A stretch of 64,000 bases of DNA from an uncultured Prevotellaceae bacterium (GCA_902799905.1 CADCCB010000001.1:62001-126000); one strand, 5' to 3'; counted from the first letter of the stretch, positions 43,507 to 51,683 are shown. A program made the numbers and translations. The notes: generated by a model from the letters alone, not told the origin.

Positions 43507-44958
43507 ATGACGAGACATCTGCTTAGTGTGCTCTGCCTGCTGTGCTGTGGCATGGCTACGGCAGCGGGAGTGTATAACGTGCGTGACTTCGGAGCCAAGG
43601 GTGATGGACGGACACTGGACTCGCCTGCCATCAACGCGGCTATCGAGGCAGCGGTGAAGGATGGCGGAGGACAGGTGCTGCTGCCGGCTGGCACCTACCT
43701 GAGTGGCAGCATCAGGTTGAAGTCGAACATCGACCTGCACCTATCGGCGGGCTGCACCATCCTGGCTGCTCCGGCATCGATGAAGGCCTATGACGCGAGT
43801 GAGTCGTTCGGTGGCTTTCCTGAATATCAGGACGGTGGACATACCTATTTCCACAACTCGCTGATATGGGCCGAGGGTCAGACGAACGTCTCGATAACGG
43901 GGCACGGCATGATCGACGGCAAGGGGCTGACTAAGAAGGACACGGAGAAGGCTGGCATCGTGCAGGGTGGCTCGATAGGTACTGGCGACAAGGCTATAGC
44001 CCTGAAACTGTGCCGGCAGGTGACGATACGCGACATCACCATCTATCGCGGGGGACATTTCGGCATCATCATGACGGGCTGCGACCTGTCCACGATAGAC
44101 AACGTGACAATCGACACGAATCGCGACGGCTTTGATATCGACTGCTGCAAATACATGACCATCACCAACTGCAAGATCAACACACCGAGCGATGATGCCC
44201 TGGTGCTGAAATCGAGTTATGCGCTGAAGAAACCTGTGCTCTGTGAGCATATCGCCATCTCAAACTGCAATATCACGGGCTATAAGTGCGGCACGCTGCT
44301 GGACGGCACCTACGAGCCGGAGCCTGTAGGGTGGGTGTGCGGACGCTTCAAGTTGGGCACGGAGTCGAACGGCGGCTATCGCAACATCTCGCTGACGAAC
44401 TGCACCTTTATGTATAGTAGCGGTCTGGCTTTCGAGGAGGTGGATCAGGGAAGGATGGAGAACATCGTGGTGTCGAACATCACCATGAGCCACGTGCACC
44501 ACTATCCCATCTACATCACCACGGGATGCCGTAACCGCGGCCCGAAGGAGGTGACGCAGCCCTCAACGGCACGCGACATCCAGATATCGAACGTCATTGC
44601 CGACGACTGCGACTCGCTCTGCTCCATCATCGTGACGGGTATGCCTGGCGTCCCCATCGAGAACGTGTGGCTCTCGAATATCCGCCTCTACTTCAAGGGT
44701 GGGGGCACGAAGGACTTGGTTGACAAGGACTATCGTGAGCAGGGCACCAACTACCCTGAGCCTAAGTTCGCCGGTTGGACACCCGCCTACGGACTCTATG
44801 CCCGCCACGTGAAGGGACTGTACGTCAATGATGTCACCTTCCGCTATGAGCGCCCCGACTATCGTCCTGCCGTAGTGCTCGACGATGTGACGGATGAGCG
44901 CATCGAGGGGCTGGATGCACCGACGGAAGAAGGGGTCGCGAAGATGGTGAAACGATAA
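43507..44958 (+). CDS. GH28 polygalacturonase-like hydrolase
   Basis: About 483 aa, secreted: MTRHLLSVLCLLCCGMATAAG is the signal peptide, and this sets the start at 43507 rather than at the upstream in-frame ATG at 43423. Right-handed beta-helix with NVRDFGAKGDG (about 26-36), and the GH28 active-site strands NRDGFDIDCC, SDDALVLKS (paired Asp) and HFGIIMTG. Hydrolyses alpha-galacturonosyl (or related rhamno-) linkages in pectin. It and the neighbouring GH105 act on successive breakdown products, yet they sit in an exopolysaccharide locus. Confidence 0.9.
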   Translation: MTRHLLSVLCLLCCGMATAAGVYNVRDFGAKGDGRTLDSPAINAAIEAAVKDGGGQVLLPAGTYLSGSIRLKSNIDLHLSAGCTILAAPASMKAYDASESFGGFPEYQDGGHTYFHNSLIWAEGQTNVSITGHGMIDGKGLTKKDTEKAGIVQGGSIGTGDKAIALKLCRQVTIRDITIYRGGHFGIIMTGCDLSTIDNVTIDTNRDGFDIDCCKYMTITNCKINTPSDDALVLKSSYALKKPVLCEHIAISNCNITGYKCGTLLDGTYEPEPVGWVCGRFKLGTESNGGYRNISLTNCTFMYSSGLAFEEVDQGRMENIVVSNITMSHVHHYPIYITTGCRNRGPKEVTQPSTARDIQISNVIADDCDSLCSIIVTGMPGVPIENVWLSNIRLYFKGGGTKDLVDKDYREQGTNYPEPKFAGWTPAYGLYARHVKGLYVNDVTFRYERPDYRPAVVLDDVTDERIEGLDAPTEEGVAKMVKR

Positions 44959-45042
44959 TTCGATTAATCGATTAAACGATTAAACGATTAAACGAATAAC
45001 CGATTAAACGAATAACCGAATAACCGATTAACCGAAAAGACG
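44950..45042. repeat. Octamer array filling the GH28-pyruvyltransferase spacer
   Basis: About eleven units of the (A/T/C)CGATTAA / CCGAATAA type at an exact 8-bp period run from the GH28 stop codon through the whole spacer to the next ATG, which itself falls in the last unit (ACGATGAG). No other sequence is left in the spacer, so any ribosome loading occurs on repeat DNA. Confidence 0.8.
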
Positions 45043-46107
45043 ATGAGAATAGCCATATTGACACTGCCGCTACACACCAACTATGGGGGAATACTGCAGG
45101 CATTCGCCCTGCAGACGGTATTGGAGCGCATGGGACATGAGGTGGTGGTGGTGGACCTGGACCAGACGCTGCGACGGGGGGCATGGGTGCAGACGAAGGA
45201 ATGGGCCAAGTATGCCGTGAAGCGGTACCTGCTACGGAGGGAGGCGTTCTTCATGAGCGACAGGCAGCGCAACCTGGAACGGGAGGAGCGCGAACAGCAC
45301 ACAAGGGCCTTCATCCGACGTCATATCCATACCTGCATGGTGCGCAATCTGACACGCGACTTCCCGCTGGATGTGGATGCCATCGTGGTGGGCAGCGACC
45401 AGGTGTGGCGCAAGCCTTACTTCTGCGACATGTATGGCTGTGGCATAGAAAACGCCTTCCTGGCTTTCACCGAGGGGCGCGACATGAAGCGCATCGCCTA
45501 TGCTGCCTCTTTCGGAACGGATGACTGGGAATATGATGAGGAGGAGACGGCCCGCTGCCGAAAGGCTCTGGCATGTTTCGATGCCGTGGGCGTGAGGGAG
45601 GCTTCGGCTGTGGATCTGTGTGCCCGGCAACTGGGACGGAACGATGCCTGTCACGTGCTCGATCCCACAATGCTGCTGACGAAGGAGGACTATGTGGGGC
45701 TGGTGAAAGGTGAGAGGTTAGAGGTTATAGGTGAGAGAGGCAACATGATGTGCTACATCCTCGACAACAGTAGCGACAAGCAGCAACTGGTGGAGCGCCT
45801 GGCCCGTGAGCGCGGACTGACCCCATTTTATGCCAACTCGAAGACCGAGGACTTCAAGGCATCGCGTCAGGAGCGCATTCAGCCACCTGTGGAGCAATGG
45901 CTCAGGGGCTTCATGGATGCCGAACTGGTGGTCACCGACTCTTTCCATGCCTGTGTGTTCGCCATCATCTTCGGCAAACCGTATATCGCCGTTGGCAACA
46001 AGGAGCGCGGTATGGCCCGCTTCGCCTCGCTGGAAGAGGCAAAACGGAATCTGGAGGCCTGGAGGCAGTCGTCGCTGGAGTTTCTTAGATTAAAGATTGA
46101 CCATTGA
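45043..46107 (+). CDS. Polysaccharide pyruvyltransferase
   Basis: 354 aa, GT-B-like pyruvyltransferase (CsaB/WcaK family) that would transfer pyruvate from PEP to form a ketal on a glycan sugar. N-terminal IAILTLPLHTNYGGILQAFALQ (3-24), VVGSDQVWRKPYF (about 117-129), and the C-terminal DAELVVTDSFHACVFAIIFGKPYIAVGN. In-frame heptamers at 45701-45735 code GERLEVIGER in a loop. The C-terminus (LRLKIDH) is itself read from repeat DNA as the gene runs into the 53-bp repeats. Confidence 0.88.
   Translation: MRIAILTLPLHTNYGGILQAFALQTVLERMGHEVVVVDLDQTLRRGAWVQTKEWAKYAVKRYLLRREAFFMSDRQRNLEREEREQHTRAFIRRHIHTCMVRNLTRDFPLDVDAIVVGSDQVWRKPYFCDMYGCGIENAFLAFTEGRDMKRIAYAASFGTDDWEYDEEETARCRKALACFDAVGVREASAVDLCARQLGRNDACHVLDPTMLLTKEDYVGLVKGERLEVIGERGNMMCYILDNSSDKQQLVERLARERGLTPFYANSKTEDFKASRQERIQPPVEQWLRGFMDAELVVTDSFHACVFAIIFGKPYIAVGNKERGMARFASLEEAKRNLEAWRQSSLEFLRLKIDH
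45701..45735. repeat. Heptamer array in CDS (5 units)
   Basis: TGGTGAA-AGGTGAG-AGGTTAG-AGGTTAT-AGGTGAG in the pyruvyltransferase gene, exact period 7. Confidence 0.7.
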
Positions 46108-46227
46108 CCATTCTTGCGTCCCTTCGGTAGCAAGCGAGCAAGGCTCGAGCGGACCATTGACCATTCTTGCGTCCTTTCGGTAGCAAGCGAGCAAGGCTCG
46201 AGCGGACCATTGACCATTCTTGCGTCC
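46103..46227 (-). repeat. 53-bp tandem repeat, 2.4 copies
   Basis: Units start at 46103, 46156 and 46209 (the last partial, 19 bp). Each reads ATTGACCATTCTTGCGTCCC...GAGCGGACC on the plus strand and consists of one heptamer (ATTGACC) plus a 46-bp core. Only one base differs between the two full units. Lies between two convergent genes and overlaps the pyruvyltransferase stop. A CGAGC-AAG-GCTCG hairpin is possible in each unit. Confidence 0.85.
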
Positions 46228-46236
46228 AGCGGAAGA

Positions 46237-47151
46237 TTATTGAAGATTGAAAAGGTCGGAGAGGACTCGTTGTGTGAACATCTTCCTGCCCCTTTGGTTG
46301 AGGAAGATGCTGTTGAAATACAGATCTTTGTCCTGTAGTTCGGCTACCTTGCTGTAGTCGAGAAGGGGAATGTCCCTTTGCACTTCTTTCAGGAAACTGT
46401 AAATATAGGTCTCTTGGAAACGGGGCGTGAAGTGACTGGCGAGGCAGGCTGTCACAGGGGGTATCAGCCAGACGGGCTGATAGTCGCGCTCCAGACAGAA
46501 ATCGATGATGGTCTGCATAAGTCCTACACGGAAATGGCGTGCCTCAGCATTGGGCGCTGTCAGGTCATCGTCGAAACTGCCGATGCCGAACTGTGACTTC
46601 CACCCGTTGACGAAGTGGAGGGCGTCACGCTTCAGTTGGCCTTCGTCCATCGGATTGGTGTCAGCCCAGACCTCAGGAGTGTCGGTAGGCCACTCGCGCC
46701 TGAGGAGGTAGCGGATGCCGGCACTGATGGCAGGGCGTCCGAAGAGCAGCGGGTTGCGGAAGTAGCGGCAGGCCTCTTCGTAGAGGTGCGGCTCGATAGG
46801 CTCCTGGGAGTTGATTTTCAAGTATTTGAAGGCATCGTAGATGCCCGTCTGCTTGTTCAGACTGGTGAAGGGCATGACGGTGATGACCACATAGCCGCCA
46901 GAGCGGAGAATGGAATGGAAGTTGCGCAGCAGGCGATAGTCCTCGACAAGTGTCTGGGGGGCCTGCGCCCAGTTCATGCATTTCAGGCCGCAGTCACGGA
47001 AGTCGAAGGCCCACTTGGCACTGGCGCTGCCCAGCACAACCACGTCGAAATTGCGCTCCTCGTGACGGCGGTACCAGTCGTTGCTGGGATAGGTCTCACC
47101 ATCGGCATCGACAAAGAGGCTATTGAACCACTTTGACTTTCTGATAGGCAT
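46237..47151 (-). CDS. SGNH/GDSL-like protein
   Basis: About 304 aa from MPIRKSKWFNSLFVD. VVVLGSASAKWAFD (about 34-47) resembles block I of SGNH hydrolases with its Ser, and a C-terminal DLYFNSIFLNQRGRKMFT has the block V region, but the usual Asp-x-x-His is changed to FNSIFLN, so activity is doubtful. No signal peptide or membrane helix. Similar proteins in polysaccharide loci act as deacetylase/acetyltransferase partners. The open frame extends to 47202, but those codons are heptamer DNA. Confidence 0.6.
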   Translation of the reverse strand: MPIRKSKWFNSLFVDADGETYPSNDWYRRHEERNFDVVVLGSASAKWAFDFRDCGLKCMNWAQAPQTLVEDYRLLRNFHSILRSGGYVVITVMPFTSLNKQTGIYDAFKYLKINSQEPIEPHLYEEACRYFRNPLLFGRPAISAGIRYLLRREWPTDTPEVWADTNPMDEGQLKRDALHFVNGWKSQFGIGSFDDDLTAPNAEARHFRVGLMQTIIDFCLERDYQPVWLIPPVTACLASHFTPRFQETYIYSFLKEVQRDIPLLDYSKVAELQDKDLYFNSIFLNQRGRKMFTQRVLSDLFNLQ

Positions 47152-47161
47152 CAGAGCGAGG

Positions 47162-47196
47162 TTTGAGATTTTAGATTGGAGGTTTGAGATTTGAGT
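47162..47196. repeat. Heptamer array upstream of SGNH start (5 units)
   Basis: TTTGAGA-TTTTAGA-TTGGAGG-TTTGAGA-TTTGAGT on the plus strand, 11 bp before the leftward ATG at 47151. Confidence 0.75.
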
Positions 47197-47218
47197 TGTC
47201 ATGGGAGAGCAATAGGGT

Positions 47219-48040
47219 TTAGTAACCAGGGCAACTGGCTGATTCCAGGTGATATTTGTAGTCTTGGTCCAGACTGTGTATCAGCGTCATGTCTTCTGAT
47301 GTGAGTTCGAAGTCCCAGATGTTGAAGTTCTCCTCCAGGCGCTTGGCATTGGTAGAGAGGAAGCAGGGAATGCTGCCGTGTTGCAGATGCCAGCGGAGAA
47401 TGACCTGTGCCACACTCTTGCCTGTCCGTTCGGCGATGGACTTGAGAATGGGGGAGTCCTTGACGGGAGAGATCATGCGGCACAAGGGGGAGTAGGCCTG
47501 CACGGCGATATGGTGTTCGCGACAGAACGCCAGGATGTCGTCGGCGGTGCGCAGGGGGTGGTGCTCGAACTGGACATAGTGCGGGGTGATGTCGATGCCC
47601 GATTGCCAGAGGTGCTTGAAATGACGGAGGCGGAAGTTGGCCATACCGATGGCGCGTGCCTTGCCTGAGCGGTACACCTTTTCCATCTTGCGATAGGTCT
47701 GAGGGTAGTAGTCGGGGTAGGGCCAGTGCATCATCCAGCAGTCCACATAGTCGGTCTGGAGGTTGCGCAGCGAGATGTCGATCTGTTCCTCGATGTTGCC
47801 TTCTGCCTGCTGACTGTTGCCTATCTTCGTGGTGATGAATATCTCTTCACGGCTGATACCCGTTTCTGCCAGACACTCCTTCAGCACCTGTCCGACGACG
47901 GGCTCGTTCTGATAGTCCCTCGCCGTGTCGAATGCGCGGTAGCCTATTCGCAGTCCGGCAGTGACTACCTCCTTCATCTTCTCATAGTCCATGTGGTTGG
48001 TAGACATGATGAGCGACGGAATCCTGATTTCTGGTTTCAT
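47219..48040 (-). CDS. Aldo/keto reductase
   Basis: 273-aa NADPH-dependent reductase of the AKR superfamily. The catalytic tetrad is visible: Asp and Tyr in FDTARDYQNE (about 38-47), Lys in FITTKIGN, His in MMHWPYPD. Cofactor loop near SIAERTGKSVAQVILRW. It could make a nucleotide-sugar or acyl precursor, but it may be a general detoxifying reductase. Its start codon ATGAAACC is part of a heptamer array. Confidence 0.88.
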   Translation of the reverse strand: MKPEIRIPSLIMSTNHMDYEKMKEVVTAGLRIGYRAFDTARDYQNEPVVGQVLKECLAETGISREEIFITTKIGNSQQAEGNIEEQIDISLRNLQTDYVDCWMMHWPYPDYYPQTYRKMEKVYRSGKARAIGMANFRLRHFKHLWQSGIDITPHYVQFEHHPLRTADDILAFCREHHIAVQAYSPLCRMISPVKDSPILKSIAERTGKSVAQVILRWHLQHGSIPCFLSTNAKRLEENFNIWDFELTSEDMTLIHSLDQDYKYHLESASCPGY

Positions 48041-48061
48041 GTTTCAGGTTTCAAGTTTCAA
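48041..48061. repeat. Heptamer array abutting the reductase ATG (3 units plus start)
   Basis: GTTTCAG-GTTTCAA-GTTTCAA on the plus strand. On the coding strand the units read TTGAAAC, TTGAAAC, CTGAAAC and then ATGAAAC, so the start codon is the fourth, slightly altered unit. Confidence 0.75.
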
Positions 48062-48068
48062 GTGGGTG

Positions 48069-49877
48069 CTATGGTCTCCAGGTGATGTTCTCGGCAACGA
48101 CTTGTGCTGGGTTGCCGCTGACCATGCAGTGGGGAGGCACATTACTCGTCACCACGCTGTTGGCGGCGATGATGGCCCCGTCGCCGATGGTGACACCTTT
48201 CATAATCTGCACGTTGGAGCATATCCACACATAGTTGCCGATGACGATAGGCGCTGTGTTGGTATATCCCTTTTGTATGACCACGTGCCCGCCATTGTTG
48301 TCGCGAATCCATACATCACGGCCTATGTGGGTGTGGTCGCCTATCCAGATGCTCTCTGCGCAGACAATCTTCAGACCCATGTTGGTGGCACCGCTGCCGA
48401 AGCGGAGCCTACCGCCGGAGAACACTTGGATGTCTGAGTGTGGTAACAGCCTGTTGGGACCGTCGAAGACGAGGGTGCCTCCGCTTTCCACGAAGATGGC
48501 AGTCTCAGCCTTCGACTTGACGTTCCTGTTGTAGCCGACGGTCAGATGGTGGTTGACGATGATTCTGGAACCAGGTTCGGTGCTCAGAGCCACATGAGGA
48601 GCCAGTTCCATGAAGGTCAGTTCTGCGAAGCGGGCTTCCACCTGGGGGTTCATCACGTTTTCTCTGATGTTCCTGATGTACCATGAGAAATTGCTGCGAT
48701 GCCTGCGCAACAGGTAGATGATGTTCTTAATTTTCTGTTTTGTCGTGACAGGCCGTTGGTGGTCGGAATGTGGGAAATGCTTTGCTGCCACCTCGTTGAA
48801 AGGCATTGTGTGCAGGTCTTGGAACAGGCTCTGGCGATCGATATGGGCTGGATAGTCGATGCCCTCTGTGATGGCTGGCCTGTTGCCAGGAAGAATCTGC
48901 TCCAGTCGGACTGCTTTCCAAGTCAGTTTGTCCTTGATGCCCTCGAAGAACCGCTCTCCCTTCTCATTGTTGAGAAAGACCATTGATGTGCCAAGATCTC
49001 TGTCGAGCGACTCGTCGACAGCCTCGATGCCCCAGAAGTCGCCCAGGGTTATGTCGGCCAGACGGGGGATGCCCTTGAACTTGCAGTTGTAACATGAAGG
49101 TCGGCAGAAGGCATTCTGGTGGTATCCACGGCGGTAGTCATCCTCATGGCCCTCGCCATAATAGACCTTCCCGTTGTCGAAGGTCACCTTCCTGGCCAGC
49201 GAACGCCAGCCGTGATCTTTATTCTTGTCTTTGATGGCAACGATCTTCCCCTCATAGGCGGTTTCCAACGACTTCAGGTACTGATGGAAAGCCAAAGGAG
49301 AGTTGCAGGCACGGCACAGGAAATCGACGATGAGGAGGTTGTCGTAGTCCTTGCCAAGGAAGGTGCGCAGGGCAGCCATCTGACAGGGCGAACCGCAGGC
49401 AAGCACACGCTCGCCTTTTGTCAGCAGGCTCCTGATGGTCTTGTATAGCCCTACGGCAGAACTCTGCACATATTTGGAACTGCGCAGTCGCTTGAGGTCG
49501 CGCTTGTTGTTGGAGATGAGATTGACGACATCGAACTGTTCGGTATAGACGGCACCGCTCACGTAGCCACCTTGTTTGTACATGGCTGAGGCCAAAGCGG
49601 AAAACAGACCGCCGGAGGTGCTGTCGAAGCGGATGACGATGTCCTTGTGAATGGCTCCGACACATACAGGTTTCTCATATTGTCGGGCAGGCACCAGGTG
49701 GTCGCTCAGCATGGGGCAGGCTTTCTCGCACAAACCGCAGTTGGTGCAGAGCGAACTGTCGACCTTTGGATACCAAAAGCCTTCCTCGTCAGTCTCGAAA
49801 CTGATAGCCCCATGACTGCATACATCGCCGCAGGCATTGCATCCGCAACACTGGCTCTTGTCGTTAATCTGTATCAT
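48069..49877 (-). CDS. Fe-S FrhB-type oxidoreductase fused to hexapeptide acyltransferase
   Basis: 602 aa with three parts. Residues 10-54: two 4Fe-4S clusters, C10-x2-C-x2-C-x3-C20 and C44-x2-C-x2-C-x3-C54P. Residues about 75-400: FrhB/FdhB (coenzyme F420 hydrogenase beta-like) domain with GSPCQMAALRTFLG and TLGDFWG. Residues about 430-600: left-handed beta-helix acyltransferase (IGDHTHIGRDVWI, GAIIAANSVVTSNVPPHCMVSGNPAQVV). The first two parts together are common in capsule loci; the fused transferase is unusual. No stop or shift between the parts. No F420 role is implied. Member of the ACP-ligase operon. Confidence 0.85.
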   Translation of the reverse strand: MIQINDKSQCCGCNACGDVCSHGAISFETDEEGFWYPKVDSSLCTNCGLCEKACPMLSDHLVPARQYEKPVCVGAIHKDIVIRFDSTSGGLFSALASAMYKQGGYVSGAVYTEQFDVVNLISNNKRDLKRLRSSKYVQSSAVGLYKTIRSLLTKGERVLACGSPCQMAALRTFLGKDYDNLLIVDFLCRACNSPLAFHQYLKSLETAYEGKIVAIKDKNKDHGWRSLARKVTFDNGKVYYGEGHEDDYRRGYHQNAFCRPSCYNCKFKGIPRLADITLGDFWGIEAVDESLDRDLGTSMVFLNNEKGERFFEGIKDKLTWKAVRLEQILPGNRPAITEGIDYPAHIDRQSLFQDLHTMPFNEVAAKHFPHSDHQRPVTTKQKIKNIIYLLRRHRSNFSWYIRNIRENVMNPQVEARFAELTFMELAPHVALSTEPGSRIIVNHHLTVGYNRNVKSKAETAIFVESGGTLVFDGPNRLLPHSDIQVFSGGRLRFGSGATNMGLKIVCAESIWIGDHTHIGRDVWIRDNNGGHVVIQKGYTNTAPIVIGNYVWICSNVQIMKGVTIGDGAIIAANSVVTSNVPPHCMVSGNPAQVVAENITWRP

Positions 49878-51321
49878 GCTTCAAAAGATTACGTTGTATT
49901 TTTCCGTTGGCCGTTCTGGGAATGGCATCTGTCCACTCGTACAGGACAGGGAGTTTGTAGCCCTCTAATTGCGTGGAGAGCATTTGGCCGATGGCTTCGA
50001 AGGTGATGTCGGCATCAGCATCCTTGACGATGAAGGCTTTGACGACTTCTCCCAGAATGCCGTTGGAGTCGGGCACACCGATGCAGGCACAGTCCCTGAT
50101 GCCAGGAATGTGGAGTAAGGGTTCTTCGATTTCGGTTGGAGCCACCTTCTTACCGCCAACATTAATGAGTTCCTTGATGCGGGACTTCAGGTGGATATAG
50201 CCCTCGGCATCGATATGCCCAAGGTCGCCAGTGCGGAAATAGTTGCTGTCGAAGAAGGTGTCTTCTAAAGGCCGGAGATAGTGATGGGCCACATGGGCAC
50301 CCCTGATGCAGATTTCGCCGTCGGCATTCAGGGGGAGCCTCTGCCCGTTTTCGTCATACACCTGAATATCGGTGTTTGGGGCTGCCTTTCCCACCGTGTG
50401 CAGGTGGGCGGTATCGTGGAATTCCAGAAAGGCACTCCTGGAGGCTTCGGTCAGACCGTAGTGCATGACCAGCCTTGTGTGAGGAAGGAGGTTGGCCAGT
50501 TCTTGTTTCTCTTCTGCGCTGAGATAGGCACTGCCCATCTCTATATACCGCAGTTGGCTGACATAGTCGGCCAGTCTGTTGCCCGTCATCTTCTGCAGGA
50601 ATCTCCAACTGGCAGGAACCATAGTGAAGCCTGTCACCCCTTCCTCTTCGATGGTGCGGAACAGTTTCTTCGTGTTGACAAAACTGTTCAGGAAGATGAG
50701 TGTCTGACCATTGGCCAGGCAACAGCGGATGCGTCCAAGGCCGAAAGAGTGGCTTACGGGAAGGGCCAGCAGTTCGATATCGTCAGGTGTGTTTTGTATA
50801 TAGGCATTGATGTTACTGACGGCAGCGGCTTCGTTGCCGAAGGTCAGTGGCACGCCTTTGGGAATGCCTGTGGTGCCTGTCGTGAACAGAATGTCGGCAA
50901 TGGCATCCTCAGAGGGGAATGTCGGTGCTGCCTGCTGTTGCGAGAGGTGAGTGGTGAGGGGCGAGAGGTGAGGGGTCGTCCCTGTCATCCCTGCATGGGA
51001 AAAGCCAATGACGGACAACGGCTCCACATCCTTCTGGATCTGCTGGAATCGGGTAGGGTTGGTCTCAGAATCAATAGGGACTACGGCCAGTCCTGCCATG
51101 TGGGCACCGAAGTAGAGATAGAGAAACTCTAAATTCTTGTTGGCTGCCATAATAACGGCACGGCCTGGAGAATAGTCAGGAATGGATTCAAAGAATGCTT
51201 TTGCACATAGGATGTTTTCCTGCAACTGGCTGTAAGAGATGCATTCCTTGCCACTCTTGACTGCCGTCTTGTCAGGATGTGTCGAAGCGTGACGGAAGAT
51301 ATGTTGTTCAACGGTCAGCAT
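49864..51321 (-). CDS. Acyl-AMP ligase / acyl-CoA synthetase (ANL)
   Basis: 485 aa. P-loop FTTGTTGIPKG (about 158-168), HYGLTEASRSAF, a hinge with GDLGHIDAEGYIHLKSRIKELINVGGKKV, and the catalytic Lys in RTANGKIQRN. Directly upstream is an acyl carrier protein gene (overlap 14 bp), suggesting it charges that ACP. In-frame heptamers (50940-50974) code PHLSPLTTHLSQ in the N-domain loop. Overlaps the downstream Fe-S/acyltransferase gene by 14 bp. Acyl substrate unknown. Confidence 0.87.
   Translation of the reverse strand: MLTVEQHIFRHASTHPDKTAVKSGKECISYSQLQENILCAKAFFESIPDYSPGRAVIMAANKNLEFLYLYFGAHMAGLAVVPIDSETNPTRFQQIQKDVEPLSVIGFSHAGMTGTTPHLSPLTTHLSQQQAAPTFPSEDAIADILFTTGTTGIPKGVPLTFGNEAAAVSNINAYIQNTPDDIELLALPVSHSFGLGRIRCCLANGQTLIFLNSFVNTKKLFRTIEEEGVTGFTMVPASWRFLQKMTGNRLADYVSQLRYIEMGSAYLSAEEKQELANLLPHTRLVMHYGLTEASRSAFLEFHDTAHLHTVGKAAPNTDIQVYDENGQRLPLNADGEICIRGAHVAHHYLRPLEDTFFDSNYFRTGDLGHIDAEGYIHLKSRIKELINVGGKKVAPTEIEEPLLHIPGIRDCACIGVPDSNGILGEVVKAFIVKDADADITFEAIGQMLSTQLEGYKLPVLYEWTDAIPRTANGKIQRNLLKHDTD
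50940..50974. repeat. Heptamer array in CDS (5 units)
   Basis: GCGAGAG-GTGAGTG-GTGAGGG-GCGAGAG-GTGAGGG in the acyl ligase gene, exact period 7. Confidence 0.7.
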
Positions 51322-51541
51322 TCAAGTCTTTTATCAAAGCCACTAAGTCTGATATGTCTTCACAGTCGGCAAGGTCTCCTTGCTCAAATTTGATGTCGAA
51401 CAGATTCTCCAGTTCCTTGATAATGGTGAGATGGTGCATGGAGTCCCACTCGGGCAGGTCGCCGATCTCTGTGTCCAAATCCAGTTCGCTGGTATCAACA
51501 CCGAGGATGCGTGCAATGAGATTAATAACTTTTTCTTCCAT
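51308..51541 (-). CDS. Acyl carrier protein
   Basis: 77 aa, acidic four-helix ACP with the phosphopantetheine site Ser34 in EWDSMHHL. The sequence EWDSM (rather than DSLD) is typical of specialised ACPs rather than the fatty-acid synthase AcpP. Coupled to the acyl ligase. First gene of the leftward module ACP, ligase, Fe-S/acyltransferase, reductase, SGNH protein. Confidence 0.9.
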   Translation of the reverse strand: MEEKVINLIARILGVDTSELDLDTEIGDLPEWDSMHHLTIIKELENLFDIKFEQGDLADCEDISDLVALIKDLNADR

Positions 51542-51582
51542 ATATTTTGATAGGTGATTACAATACGCTCTCTTTTCCTCTG

Positions 51583-51590
51583 CAAAGTTA
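51583..51590 (-). promoter_or_regulatory. ACP operon promoter -7 box
   Basis: TAACTTTG on the minus strand, 42 bp upstream of the ACP ATG. Confidence 0.55.
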
Positions 51591-51675
51591 GGAAAAATTA
51601 CTGAATTATCAATCCATTTTTGGAGAATTAACGCAAATCAGTGGAAATAGGGGTGTTTATTCCGGAAAAAAGCAT

Positions 51676-51683
51676 TACCTTTG
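51676..51683 (+). promoter_or_regulatory. Promoter -7 box, DUF6056-like gene
   Basis: TACCTTTG, 24 bp before the ATG at 51707; this excludes the earlier in-frame ATG at 51641. Confidence 0.55.

Noticed and set aside
47152..47202. N-terminal 17 residues of the SGNH reading frame
   Set aside because: They are read entirely from a heptamer array; the protein most likely starts at MPIRKSK.
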